From: CAYWNA01 sp964459305
Lineage (GTDB): Bacteria; Planctomycetota; Planctomycetia; Pirellulales; Pirellulaceae
Direction of reading: 5' to 3'
Length of the DNA: 64,000 nucleotides
Assembly: GCA_964459305.1 (NCBI GenBank)
Contig: CAYWNA010000030.1
Span: 1 to 64,000, forward strand
The position numbers and the translations under genes are program-made. Position 1 is the stretch's first letter; every line of letters starts with the position of its first letter. Of the stretch, positions 54,549 to 63,654 are shown in pieces. Below the pieces are notes generated by a model, which worked only from the letters and a program-made list of their open reading frames with translations, ran no database searches and had not been told where the DNA came from.

Positions 54549-56561
54549 TCATTCGAGAAGGCCAGATGGACTGGCCTGTACGAACGGTGCGTCCATCGTC
54601 TCCGGGAGCATGAACACGTCGCCGTCGCGATTGCAGTAGTAGAGACGAGACTTGGATGGTTGCCGGCCGTGGCCATCGGCCCAGATGCCGTAGAAGTCCG
54701 GTTGCGCGTTCACGGGACGGCGGACGTAGGTGTGGTTGAACTCGCTTTCGTTTGTCATCTGACGAACCATGCGCCAGGTCTCGCCGGCGTCTTCGGTCAG
54801 CCACATCGCAATCTCACCGCCGGGATTGTACGGCTGAGGGCCGGTCTGGGTGGGCGCGACGACGCGCCAAATCGTGTCAGACTCGACATACAACGGGCCC
54901 GTGTCGTAGTTATTGTCCGACGTGAAACCCTCCTGAATCTCCCATTCGTTGCCAGTCCAACGAGCCGTGGTCCACGTTCGTGGGTCGTTCTTCGGGCCGG
55001 ACTCGTAGCCGCCGCTGGTGACCACCAGCACGATCGGGTTGCCCTTCGAATCGTAGTTCACGTCTTTCAAATAGACGTTGCGGTTCTTGGATTGGAACTC
55101 AGCCGCCAGTGCGGGGTTGGCGGCATCGTCCAGCGGTATTTCGAGCACCGTCCCGTCCACGGTCTTCCAGGTTTCGCCGAAATCGTCTGTCTGCATGTAG
55201 TACAGGTTGGTGCGCCAGTTCAGTCCTTTGCCCGTGGGGTGCATGTTGAAGGCGGTGCCGACCTTGCCGCCGCACGGGAAGCTGACTTGGTACTGGCCCA
55301 TCTCGATGTGCGAAACGAGCGTGCGTTCGGTCCAGTTCGCACCGTCGGCGCTGGTCCACGTATTCAGGCCGCGCCCGCCTTTGTAATAGGTGTGCAGGAA
55401 GAGGAAACCTCTGCCCGGCATGAACCACGGTTGCGGGTACGAGTAGTTGCCCGTCCAGACCAGCTCGAACTCTTCGATATCGTAGGGTTTGGCGCTGCGT
55501 GAGATGTAAGAAGGGCGGCCCGTGCCGTGGCTGCTGGAGAAGATCCAGATGTGGCCCTTGTCGTCGATGTTGATGACCGGGTTGTCGTGCGCGTCGGTGG
55601 TCTTCTTGTCCAGCAGCGTGGTGGGGCGGGCAATCATACCTGTGGCGTGGTCGTAGTACGAAACCATGTGGTAGAGCGTGGAGTTGGCACTGTCCGTGCC
55701 GCCGTAGCAGAAGAACGTCTTGTTCGCCTCGGGTGCGTGCCAGGCGATGGGGATGTGCTTGGCGCAGTAGGTGCCTAGGCCCCCGCTGTATTTGTAGACG
55801 TACTCGCTGTCCGGCAGCAGTTGGTTGTAGTACCAAATGCCTCGGAAGCCGTCGCCCTTCTCGTTGATTAGGCAATCTCCGAGCTTGCGCGGGCTGGCCG
55901 CGAGTGTGGCGGGCGGGGCGCTGACCAGACCCTCGTCGGAACGGCTGTCGGCGGTCCAGCACGCCAGGAGTTCATCGTCCAACTCGCCGCCCGTTTGCCC
56001 GGCACAAACCGCGGGTGCTTCGTCGGCTGTCAACGTCCGGTTCCAGATGCGGATATCGGTCATCCGGCCGTTGAGCAGACGTTCGTAATCGTTGAGGCTT
56101 CCTACATACACGTCATCTGCCCCGCCGTTGACTTCGCCGGTCGCTTCGGTACTTGCCGCCAGTTTGCCGTCGACATACAGGTGGATCATCGCGCCGTCGT
56201 AGGTCCCCAAGTAGTGCGTCCACGTCCCGGCGTCGGGGGCGGCGACGTTCGCGTGCGTGTAAGTTTCGGCGGTGTGCCGAACGAGCATTCGCACACGGCC
56301 TTTGAACAGGTAGAACGTAAAACTGTTGTTCGCTCTGCCTTGATTGAGGAACACCTGGTCTGCCGTCACCTGATCCAGCTTCACCCAAGCCGCGACGCTC
56401 AGCGTTTTTCTACTCAGCGATACGTCCTTGGCCGGCACGGCCCAAGCGCCTTTCGCGTCGAACACGATTCCATCATCCGGCGGCGCGGCTGCCTGCAACC
56501 ACGAACCAAGGCAGGTTATCAGCAGAACAAACACGACGAAACGGTAGCAGGTGTCAATCAT
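54549..56561 (-). CDS. Secreted LamG and BNR_4-type protein
   Basis: A 670-residue exported protein (signal MIDTCYRFVVFVLLITCLGS). Residues of about 30-200 are a LamG/concanavalin-like sandwich (LSVAAWVKLDQVTADQVFLN; HYLGTYDGAMIHLYVDGKLA; MTDIRIWNRTLTADEAPAVC). Residues of about 225-660 are a BNR_4-type propeller (DGFRGIWYYNQ, GGLGTYCAKHIPIAWHAPEA, KTFFCYGGT, YLKDVNYDSKGNPIVLVV). Related propellers act as ulvan or rhamnogalacturonan lyases, or as sialidase-like binders. Binding or cleavage of a sugar polymer is likely, but activity is unknown. Confidence 0.82.
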   Translation of the reverse strand: MIDTCYRFVVFVLLITCLGSWLQAAAPPDDGIVFDAKGAWAVPAKDVSLSRKTLSVAAWVKLDQVTADQVFLNQGRANNSFTFYLFKGRVRMLVRHTAETYTHANVAAPDAGTWTHYLGTYDGAMIHLYVDGKLAASTEATGEVNGGADDVYVGSLNDYERLLNGRMTDIRIWNRTLTADEAPAVCAGQTGGELDDELLACWTADSRSDEGLVSAPPATLAASPRKLGDCLINEKGDGFRGIWYYNQLLPDSEYVYKYSGGLGTYCAKHIPIAWHAPEANKTFFCYGGTDSANSTLYHMVSYYDHATGMIARPTTLLDKKTTDAHDNPVINIDDKGHIWIFSSSHGTGRPSYISRSAKPYDIEEFELVWTGNYSYPQPWFMPGRGFLFLHTYYKGGRGLNTWTSADGANWTERTLVSHIEMGQYQVSFPCGGKVGTAFNMHPTGKGLNWRTNLYYMQTDDFGETWKTVDGTVLEIPLDDAANPALAAEFQSKNRNVYLKDVNYDSKGNPIVLVVTSGGYESGPKNDPRTWTTARWTGNEWEIQEGFTSDNNYDTGPLYVESDTIWRVVAPTQTGPQPYNPGGEIAMWLTEDAGETWRMVRQMTNESEFNHTYVRRPVNAQPDFYGIWADGHGRQPSKSRLYYCNRDGDVFMLPETMDAPFVQASPSGLLE

Positions 56562-57008
56562 TCGAGGAATCCTCTGTTGTTTTTGACGAGTTCACGAGAC
56601 TACCACAACCTTCACGTCAGGATACCCAGATCTGTCACGGTTTGGAAGCGTCGCGTCGAGCTACAGATTTGAGCCGCGCGGTGTCACGCTGAACTCAGCC
56701 TATGCAACAACTCAAGAATCTCGCCGATTCGAGATTTCACGGCCAGAGTATGATACGATGACAATATTCGTTTCGAACGAATCAGAGAGTCGCCGCGAGG
56801 AATGGCAATCGCAGACAGTTCCGAATCGGCGAGCCGGGGCCGTGAGGCCCGGATTCCTCGAACGCATCAGACGCTCACGGCCTCGTTCTGAACTTCACCG
56901 GTGGTCTGGCGTGTCGAGCGGGGTCTGCTGCTCGAATCAGCGGGCTGACGCCCGCCGCTCGCCCAGGAACTACACAACGTTTGGGTACACCTAACCTTGG
57001 AGCGTTTC
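56562..57008. other. Intergenic region with REP-like hairpins
   Basis: About 445 bases between divergent genes. It carries a hairpin near 56842-56858 (gggccgtgaggcccg) and a copy of the aatcagcgggctgacgcccg unit at 56935-56963 shared with 32608 and 58042. No gene is supported. Confidence 0.6.
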
Positions 57009-57899
57009 ATGCCCCGTTTTCTGATCGTAGGCTATCTGGTCCTTACCACAACTTGTTTCGCAGGCGAGCCGAGAACGAAAGCCGAAAAAGCCGATCCCCA
57101 ACGACTCTCGCTGTGGAACGGCAACGCCCCGGTAGGAGACGGACAGTTTCAAGAGGGCGAGGCATGGATCACGGTGCACCGGCCGGCGAAGGGTAATGGA
57201 ACGGCGATCGTGATTTGCCCTGGCGGTGGATACGGCGGGCTGGTTACGGGCGCCGAGGGGCATGGCATCGCCGCGTGGCTCAATCGTCACGGCATCACCG
57301 GCGTGGTGCTTGAATACCGTCTCCCCGCCGGTCGGCCCTTTGTGCCGTTGCTCGATGCTCAGCGGGCACTCCGCACGGTTCGGGCGAACGCAACCGAATG
57401 GGGCGTCGAACCGTCGCGCGTCGGCATCATGGGTTTCTCGGCGGGCGGTCATCTCGCGTCCACGGCGGGAACGCATTTCGACGACGGCAATCCGAACGCC
57501 ACCGATCCCGTCGATCGAATGGGTTGTCGCCCCGATTTTCTGATCCTGATCTACCCGGTCATCACCATGGGCGAGAAAACGCACCGGGGCTCCAGGAACA
57601 ATCTGCTGGGCAAGGACGCATCGCCGAAGCTGGTCGAACTGTTCTCAAACGAGCGGCAGGTGACCGAGCGGACCCCGCCGGCGTTTCTCGCTCACGCCCT
57701 GGACGACAGGCCCGTGCCGCCCGAGCACAGCCGAGGGTTCTACAGGGCCCTCCAGGCCAAGAAGATCGCGTCACAGTACCTCGAATTGCCTTCAGGAGGC
57801 CACGGTCTGAACGGCTACAAAGGGCCCATGTGGGATGCATGGCAGGAGAAGTCCCTAGCCTGGCTCTGCCGCCTGAAACTCGTCCCCCGAACAGAATAG
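57009..57899 (+). CDS. Secreted alpha/beta hydrolase (acetyl-xylan-esterase-like)
   Basis: A 296-residue protein; the ATG at 57009 follows GGAG by six bases, and a TTG at 56997 is rejected. Signal peptide RFLIVGYLVLTTTCFA. The oxyanion region is VICPGGGYGGLVTG, the nucleophile elbow GIMGFSAGGHLAS, then LAHALDDRPVPPEHS with the aspartate and PSGGHGLNGY with the histidine. The family includes carbohydrate esterases that remove acetyl or feruloyl groups. It is preceded and followed by repeat units, so it stands as a single gene. Confidence 0.85.
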   Translation: MPRFLIVGYLVLTTTCFAGEPRTKAEKADPQRLSLWNGNAPVGDGQFQEGEAWITVHRPAKGNGTAIVICPGGGYGGLVTGAEGHGIAAWLNRHGITGVVLEYRLPAGRPFVPLLDAQRALRTVRANATEWGVEPSRVGIMGFSAGGHLASTAGTHFDDGNPNATDPVDRMGCRPDFLILIYPVITMGEKTHRGSRNNLLGKDASPKLVELFSNERQVTERTPPAFLAHALDDRPVPPEHSRGFYRALQAKKIASQYLELPSGGHGLNGYKGPMWDAWQEKSLAWLCRLKLVPRTE

Positions 57900-58099
57900 A
57901 CCCGTTGGCCTCCGACAAGACGGCGAGGGGGGGCCGTTAGGCCCGTGATTTCTCGGCCGAATCGAACGTTCCATACGCCGTTCCAGAATTCACCAGTGGT
58001 GAAGTCCTCCAATGCATTTGCCGAGTGAAGTTTGCCACTTCAATCAGCGGGCTTACGCCCGCCGCTCGCCATGGAAATACGCAACGTTTGGGCGAACCA
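57900..58099. repeat. Repeat unit, third copy
   Basis: It contains gggggccgttaggcccgtg near 57928-57946 and aatcagcgggcttacgcccg at 58042-58070 followed by aacgtttgggcgaac. The same order of elements occurs at about 56840-56990, on the other side of the esterase gene, which is thus flanked by two direct copies. Confidence 0.7.
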
Positions 58100-59578
58100 T
58101 TACCAGTCATCCGTTCTGAACGGCGAGGCGGGGATGCCTTCTTTGTTGTAGAGGTTCGAACCGGCGGGATTCATCGTGTAGGCGTAGCGGACGGCGACCG
58201 GTTCGGGGACGTCGGGGCATTTGACGACGACGGTAGCTCCATCGATCGTGGCGTCGGCCCAGTGCCACTGTTTGTCGGCACCGGCGATGGCGAACCGCTT
58301 GAGCTGATCGTCCGGGACCTCTTTGGTTGGTTCGAGGCCCGCTTTCTCGCCGACCATCAGGCCGCTGCCGACGTGATCGAACGTGACACGGATCGCACCG
58401 TTTTCGACTTTGTGGCACTTGTAGAGCGGACCGCATGGAACCAAGTCTTCGCAGCCATAGGTCTGGTGGAGGGCCCACTGGGCCAGGCGCCAGCCGACGT
58501 CCTGTTTGTTGCGGGGATGGATGTCGTTGGCTTCGCCAATGTCCGTGATCACGGCCATGCCCGTGTGCGAGATGGTCAGCGCTTTGCGCTGGGCCTCGCG
58601 GATCTTCGCCCAACCGTCGCCCCCAGCCGGATTGTCGTTGGGCTGCCGGAAGTCGGCCAACTGTACCCAATAGAAAGCCAAATCCGGGTTGAACAGTTCG
58701 CGCCAACCGTTGACCAATGCCTTGGTCTTGTGGTAATACGATTCGCCTTCACCGCCGTTCGACTCGCCCTGGTACCAGATCGCGCCGCGCATGGCAAAGG
58801 GTGCCAGCGGATGGACCATGGCGTTGTAGATGGCCGCGGGCGAACCGGCGCCAATTTTGACCTCTTCGCCCTCCCGACTCTTCCGTTTCCTCTCGCTGAG
58901 CTGGTCGGCGATTTGTTTGAGTTCGGGTACCGACTGAAAACCCGACAGCGTCGTCCACGGTTCGATGCGCGTGCCGCCCCAATTCGAGCCGACCAGGCCG
59001 ATGGGCACCTTCAATTCATTCTGAAGCCGGCGCCCGAAGAAATAGCCCACCGCCGTGAACCCACGCACGCTGGTCGGCTGGCAAACCTGCCAACTGCCCG
59101 GACATTTTTCTTGCGGCAGCGGGGCCGTCGTGTGGCCGGGGACGTTGAACAAGCGGATCTGCGGATGATCGGCCGCCTCGATTTCCTCCTTGGCATTCGT
59201 CGAGTTCGCGACGCTCCATTCCATGTTCGATTGCCCCGAGCAGATCCACACCTCGCCAACCAGCACGTCTTTCAGGTCGATGGTATTCTTGCCGGCAATG
59301 TTCAGTGCCTGTCCTTCGGCGTTGGCCTTCAGTGGCTCGATCTTCACTTGCCATCGGCCCGACGGGTCGGCCACAGCGTTTTTCGTTTGGGCGGCGATCG
59401 AGACGGTGATTTCCTCGCCCGGGTCGGCCCAACCCCAAACCGGTACAGGCAGATCGCTTTGAAGCACCATCGAGTTGCCAAAGATCGACGGCAACTCAAC
59501 ATCGGCCCGCGCCGCCGTGATCGAAAAGAGGCAAACCAGCGAAAGGGACAGGCAAGCAGCGCAGTGTCGGATCTTCAT
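58100..59578 (-). CDS. Secreted sialate O-acetylesterase-type enzyme
   Basis: A 492-residue exported protein; the ATG at 59578 follows GAGGAG by six bases. Signal MKIRHCAACLSLSLVCLFSI. The GDS-like nucleophile is in VWICSGQSNMEWSV, preceded by beta strands (SMVLQSDLPVPVWGWADPGE). PIGLVGSNWGGTRIEPW, AIWYQGESN and IHPRNKQDVGWRLAQWAL supply the other conserved blocks. This family deacetylates sugars such as O-acetyl sialic acid, but in planctomycetes many members act on other acetylated glycans. The long open frame on the opposite strand is its shadow. Confidence 0.92.
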   Translation of the reverse strand: MKIRHCAACLSLSLVCLFSITAARADVELPSIFGNSMVLQSDLPVPVWGWADPGEEITVSIAAQTKNAVADPSGRWQVKIEPLKANAEGQALNIAGKNTIDLKDVLVGEVWICSGQSNMEWSVANSTNAKEEIEAADHPQIRLFNVPGHTTAPLPQEKCPGSWQVCQPTSVRGFTAVGYFFGRRLQNELKVPIGLVGSNWGGTRIEPWTTLSGFQSVPELKQIADQLSERKRKSREGEEVKIGAGSPAAIYNAMVHPLAPFAMRGAIWYQGESNGGEGESYYHKTKALVNGWRELFNPDLAFYWVQLADFRQPNDNPAGGDGWAKIREAQRKALTISHTGMAVITDIGEANDIHPRNKQDVGWRLAQWALHQTYGCEDLVPCGPLYKCHKVENGAIRVTFDHVGSGLMVGEKAGLEPTKEVPDDQLKRFAIAGADKQWHWADATIDGATVVVKCPDVPEPVAVRYAYTMNPAGSNLYNKEGIPASPFRTDDW

Positions 59579-59794
59579 GATGGACTCCTCGGGGATTCGT
59601 GGCATGACAGCGTGACAGTCTTGTGCGGCTCTGACTATAAGGGATGCCCATCGTGAATGCAAAAGGCTTGGCCAGAATTTGCCAATCGGCCGGCGCTCAA
59701 TATTTCCCATTCGGGCTTCACCGAATGTGGTAGACGCTGACGGAAGCTCCTACAATACGTGCAACGACCACCCATGGAACCAAAGGAGAACCCC

Positions 59795-61219
59795 ATGAGA
59801 CGAATCACAATGTTGCTGCTCACCTGCCTGTTTGCCGTCGCTCTTGCCGCGCCATCATCCGCTCGGGCCGAACTCCAGGCGGGCACCGCCACTGTCGACA
59901 TCACGCCACAGGAATGGCCGCTGGCGCCGCGGGGTTCGTTTACGCCGCGCCCCGTAGATTCCGCACACGATCCGCTCCATGTGCGTTGCGTGGCCCTTGA
60001 TGATGGAGACACGAGCATTGCGCTGACGGTCGTGGACAGTTGCATGGTTCACCGAGATGTGTTGGGCCCGGCCAAGAAACAAGCTTCGGAGGCGACCGGC
60101 ATTCCGGCCGAACACATGCTGGTCTCTGCGACGCATACGCATTCTGCGCCTTTCGCGAATGCTCAGCACGGCACGCCGCAGGAGTTGGCCTACCAAAAGC
60201 GGCTTCTGGAGGGCATTGTCGAAGCGATCACCCAGGCTTCGAAGAATCGGCGACCGGCGAAAGCCGGCTGGTCGGGTTACGATCTGCCGGACGAGGTCTT
60301 CAACCGCCGTTGGTTCCTGAAACCGGGCACCGTTCCGACCAATCCCTTCGGCGAAGACACGGATATCGTGAAAATGAACCCGCCGCGAAACAACAACGTC
60401 CTCATCAATCCGGCCGGCCCGACCGATCCGGAGGTCTCGGTGCTCTACGTCCTAAGCGCCAAAGGACGGCCGCTGGCGGTTTTCGCCAACTACTCTTTGC
60501 ATTACGTCGGCAACGTCGGAGGTCAGATGTCGGCGGATTATTTCGGTGAATTCTCGCGACTGATGCCCATCCGCCTCGGTCGCCCGGCGGAAGACTTTGT
60601 CGCCATGATGTCCAACGGCACCAGCGCCGATATCAACAATATCAATTTCCGCAATCCCCGGCCGCGGCGGGAACCTTACGAGCAGATCCGGATCGTAGCC
60701 AGCAAGACGGCGGATGCAGCCACACGAGCCATCCGGCAAATCGATTCTCCGTCCGGCGATCTGACCCTCGCCATGAAACAGCGGGAGATTACCCTGAAAC
60801 ACCGCGTGCCGACGACGGAACAAATCGAGCGAGCGAAGAGCATTGCCGAGATCGATGCCGAGGGCGAAAAGAAGCTGCCGCGTCTGGCCAAAGCTTACGC
60901 CTTGCGGACGCTGAAGCTGGCAGAGGAACCCCCGACGACCAAGGTGCTGATTCAGGCGGTCCGCATCGGCGATCTTGCGATCTGCACGCTGCCGTTTGAG
61001 GTGTTTGTGGAAATTGGCCTTGAGCTGAAAGGCAAAAGCCCGGCCGCCGACACCTTTGTCATGTCGCTGGCCAACGGAGGATACGGCTATCTACCAACGC
61101 CCGAGCAACACCAATTCGGCGGCTATGAGACCTGGCTCACAACGAACAAGGTACAGAAAGATGCCTCGGTAATCCTGGTCGACAACCTGCTCGAAATGCT
61201 CGGCGAGATCTTTCCGTAG
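59795..61219 (+). CDS. Secreted neutral/alkaline ceramidase-like protein
   Basis: A 474-residue protein from the ATG at 59795 (AAAGGAG six bases upstream), with signal peptide RRITMLLLTCLFAVALAAPS. The N-terminal block LQAGTATVDITPQEWPLAPRG, the SATHTHSAP zinc histidines and a downstream MMSNGTSADINNINF match the neutral ceramidase N-terminal family. The protein is shorter than true ceramidases (about 700) and lacks their C-terminal sandwich, so it may cleave other amides. It is probably periplasmic. Confidence 0.8.
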   Translation: MRRITMLLLTCLFAVALAAPSSARAELQAGTATVDITPQEWPLAPRGSFTPRPVDSAHDPLHVRCVALDDGDTSIALTVVDSCMVHRDVLGPAKKQASEATGIPAEHMLVSATHTHSAPFANAQHGTPQELAYQKRLLEGIVEAITQASKNRRPAKAGWSGYDLPDEVFNRRWFLKPGTVPTNPFGEDTDIVKMNPPRNNNVLINPAGPTDPEVSVLYVLSAKGRPLAVFANYSLHYVGNVGGQMSADYFGEFSRLMPIRLGRPAEDFVAMMSNGTSADINNINFRNPRPRREPYEQIRIVASKTADAATRAIRQIDSPSGDLTLAMKQREITLKHRVPTTEQIERAKSIAEIDAEGEKKLPRLAKAYALRTLKLAEEPPTTKVLIQAVRIGDLAICTLPFEVFVEIGLELKGKSPAADTFVMSLANGGYGYLPTPEQHQFGGYETWLTTNKVQKDASVILVDNLLEMLGEIFP

Positions 61220-61291
61220 CATACCGTCACGAAATCGTCCGAATCACGCGGCGGGAGGGGTCGGGCGCCGAATAGGAACTCCAGCGAAAAA

Positions 61292-61702
61292 TCAACGGCC
61301 TGTTTTCGGTTGACGGCGATTCTTCAGTCGCTTCTGCACGTCGGTTTCGACGGTGCCGAAAACCTCTTCATGACGGTCAATGGTCACCTGGAGCGCCGTC
61401 AGCAAACGCTTGGCCGTGTAGTGGTTCATGACAATTCGTTGTTCCACCCTCACGGCGCCTTTCGGCGTAGCTGTGGGTTGATCGTTCAGGCCAAAATCGA
61501 TGATCACCTCTTCGGTCGTTCCGGTAACGCGCGACAGGTTGGCATACGTTGTCGGGGCCTGAGCGGTGTCCATCTGGATTCGCCAGACCGGCTGTCCCGC
61601 ACCCAGGGCTTCGGCTTCGGTCCACGGGGCTCGATGGCCAGCGCAGACAACTACAAACAGGGCGAGGAAGGCGACAAGCAACAGACGTGGCATGGATGTC
61701 AT
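61292..61702 (-). CDS. DUF3467-type protein with an N-terminal hydrophobic segment
   Basis: 136 residues from the ATG at 61702 (GGGAG seven bases upstream). An N-terminal hydrophobic helix (PRLLLVAFLALFVVVCAG) precedes a clear DUF3467 core: WRIQMDTAQAPTTYANLSRV, EEVIIDFGLNDQPTATPKG, QRIVMNHYTAKRLLTALQ and TVETDVQKRLKN. DUF3467 proteins are normally short and cytosolic, so an export signal is unusual. No lipobox is present (VVVC). The function is unknown. Confidence 0.8.
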   Translation of the reverse strand: MTSMPRLLLVAFLALFVVVCAGHRAPWTEAEALGAGQPVWRIQMDTAQAPTTYANLSRVTGTTEEVIIDFGLNDQPTATPKGAVRVEQRIVMNHYTAKRLLTALQVTIDRHEEVFGTVETDVQKRLKNRRQPKTGR

Positions 61703-61932
61703 GGCAAACTCCCTATCGGTCTGTGCCAAAAACGAGTCATCTGTCTCGACGAATCCACAAAAGGGCCGACCACCCACGCGGCGATCGGCAGCGATTCGTG
61801 CAGACAGGCCTCGCCCCCTCCCTTTATTGTACACTTTGTGAGTCGATGACTCCAAGTATTGCCGACAATCGCGCTAGCGCCGGGAATGTGAGCCCCTGAA
61901 CCTCCGATAGTGACCCGCGTGGCACGTCCTGA

Positions 61933-62346
61933 ATTCTCGCGAATTCAGTCGCGAAGCTGTACGAAGGATGGACCACGGGGCGGAGAAGGCTGAGGCAGGC
62001 CACCGACGCCGCGCGATTGCGGCCCGTGGCGGATTCGCACTGGCGCGCCGCAACTGCTTTCGGCGATAAGGCGGAAGTTACCCTCCGGCTGGTGCGATGG
62101 CTGGATACTCGCAACCGGTTCTGCGCGGCAAAGCCCCAAACGGAAGAGGCCGCGGCGTTGGACGAGCTGGAACGCATCGCCCGCGAGGAACTGTCGGCCG
62201 CTCGAAGCGCCTTGCCCATGTACGTGCGCGACAGCCGTCTGGGCCATTTCAATCACGGCCGAGGCTGCTCGCCGGCCATGACCATCCAGTGGAAGATCGG
62301 CCTGCTGGAACGCACCTTGGCCGAAGAACTACCCGCACTCCGTTAG
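61933..62346 (+). pseudogene. C-terminal remnant of a large protein
   Basis: An open frame without a plausible start (a stop precedes at 61930, the first usable codon is a TTG at 62017) encodes RQATDAARLRPVADSHWRAA then FGDKAEVTLRLVRWL, ELSAARSALPMYVRDSRLGH and TIQWKIGLLERTLAEELPAL. This reads like the end of large planctomycete proteins with a helical tail. The N-terminal part is absent, so it is probably a truncated remnant. The family is not identified. Confidence 0.6.
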
Positions 62347-62386
62347 GCCGAATACCGGGAGGTCAACGGCCTGTTCATCGACTGCT

Positions 62387-63481
62387 TCATGCGAGGTTTA
62401 TCGGGTATTTTCCGTACTGTTGGATCGCGCGGATCATCGCTAGGTAGTTTTCATACGGGACGTACTCCGGGACCGAGTTGGACGTTCCGCAGCAGTAGCC
62501 GCCGCCGGGGGCGATCGTGCGGATGCGGAGCTTGACTTCCTGCTCGACCTCCTCCGGCGTACCCCCGGTCATCGTCGTGTCGAGGTCGATGTTCCCAAAG
62601 AGGCAAAGCCTGCCCGCGTATTTGCGTTTCAAAGCCTCGATATCCATGCTGGCCGGCTCGCAAGGGTGCAGGGCTTGGAAGCCGCACTGGATCAAATCGT
62701 CGATCACATCGTATAGGCGCCCGTCGGAGTGAACTAAGTAAAGGAGGCCCTTGGCGCGGACCATCCGACCGATCTTCTCATCCCACGGAAAGATGTAACG
62801 GCGGAGGAACTTAGGAGCGACGATGGTGCCGCAGGTGTGGCCCAGGTCGTCGGGCATGCGGATCGCGCCGACGCAATCGAAATCGAGCAAGTTCTCCACC
62901 AATCGCTGCTGTGTGGCCCCCACTCGCTCGATCAGCCTTTCGACCAGCGGGCTGCCCTCGGCCAGGGCCATGCAGAAACTTTCCATCCCCATCAGCATCC
63001 AGGGTGCCGTAAACACGTAGCCGATGTTGACGATCGCCTTGGCCCCGTCCGGCAGGAGTCTACCGAGCCGCTCCACCGAGTCGTAGCTGAAATCGGTGTC
63101 CGGATCGGGCCACTGGAAGTTGTCGAAGGAGGACTCGTCGTGGATCACGCCCGAAACTCCCTCGGCCCACATCCGCGTGTTCTTGCGTTCTGCAAACGGG
63201 TTGTACTGAGCCTCGGCCGGTTTTAATAGCGAGTCGCGATACTCCTTGGCCCCCATGATCCCCATCTTCTCGCCGCGAATCCACTGGCGGAACCCCATCG
63301 CCAGCGGCACGGTGTCGTAGCCGGCGGCCATGCAAAACTCGACCTCCTCCTCCAACCCCGCGATTGGCTTGCCCAAGAACTGGGTCTTGATGTCCTCGGC
63401 GATCGACCCGTCGAACTGCGGCACTCGTGCCGGCTCGCCCTGGCAGAGGACAGCTTTCCTAAAGTTTTCAAAATCCGGCAT
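62387..63481 (-). CDS. Uroporphyrinogen decarboxylase-like protein
   Basis: A 364-residue TIM-barrel protein; the ATG at 63481 follows GGAGGAG. The longer open frame to 63667 is ignored. It shows the URO-D superfamily pattern (ARVPQFDGSIAEDIK near the start; VNIGYVFTAPWMLMGMES; IRMPDDLGHTCGTIVAPKFL; LVHSDGRLYDVIDDLIQCGF; LCLFGNIDLDT; GGGYCCGTSNSVPEYVPYEN). It has HSDG and a Cys pair near the end, as in corrinoid-methyltransferase relatives, rather than heme-pathway UroD. Substrates of these secondary members are mostly unknown; a methyltransferase role is possible. Confidence 0.82.
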   Translation of the reverse strand: MPDFENFRKAVLCQGEPARVPQFDGSIAEDIKTQFLGKPIAGLEEEVEFCMAAGYDTVPLAMGFRQWIRGEKMGIMGAKEYRDSLLKPAEAQYNPFAERKNTRMWAEGVSGVIHDESSFDNFQWPDPDTDFSYDSVERLGRLLPDGAKAIVNIGYVFTAPWMLMGMESFCMALAEGSPLVERLIERVGATQQRLVENLLDFDCVGAIRMPDDLGHTCGTIVAPKFLRRYIFPWDEKIGRMVRAKGLLYLVHSDGRLYDVIDDLIQCGFQALHPCEPASMDIEALKRKYAGRLCLFGNIDLDTTMTGGTPEEVEQEVKLRIRTIAPGGGYCCGTSNSVPEYVPYENYLAMIRAIQQYGKYPINLA

Positions 63482-63654
63482 GCTAGAAGTAACTCCTCCA
63501 ATTCGACGGTTTTGTGCCCGTTTGTCATCGAACTCAAGTGGTCGATCTAGAAACGCTAATGATAAGCAGTGATAATCACAAGCGACAGCGGGTCCGCGAG
63601 AGATTGCGGGAAACGATTCGCAACCTATCAACCTCCTCAAGCCCTGAGGTAAAC

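Noticed and set aside
55099..55962. A 287-residue minus-strand frame inside the LamG/BNR gene
   Set aside because: It is an alternative frame, very Arg-rich with low complexity, overlapping the LamG/BNR domains in the main frame.
58025..59656. A 543-residue open frame opposite the sialate O-acetylesterase gene
   Set aside because: It is antisense to a gene with clear signal peptide and family motifs, and it shows no domain signature itself. GC-rich codon bias opens such shadows.
62387..63481. hemE, the heme-pathway uroporphyrinogen decarboxylase
   Set aside because: The protein is in the superfamily but has late cysteines and lacks the typical N-terminal substrate-binding pattern I would expect of HemE, so a secondary-member call is safer.
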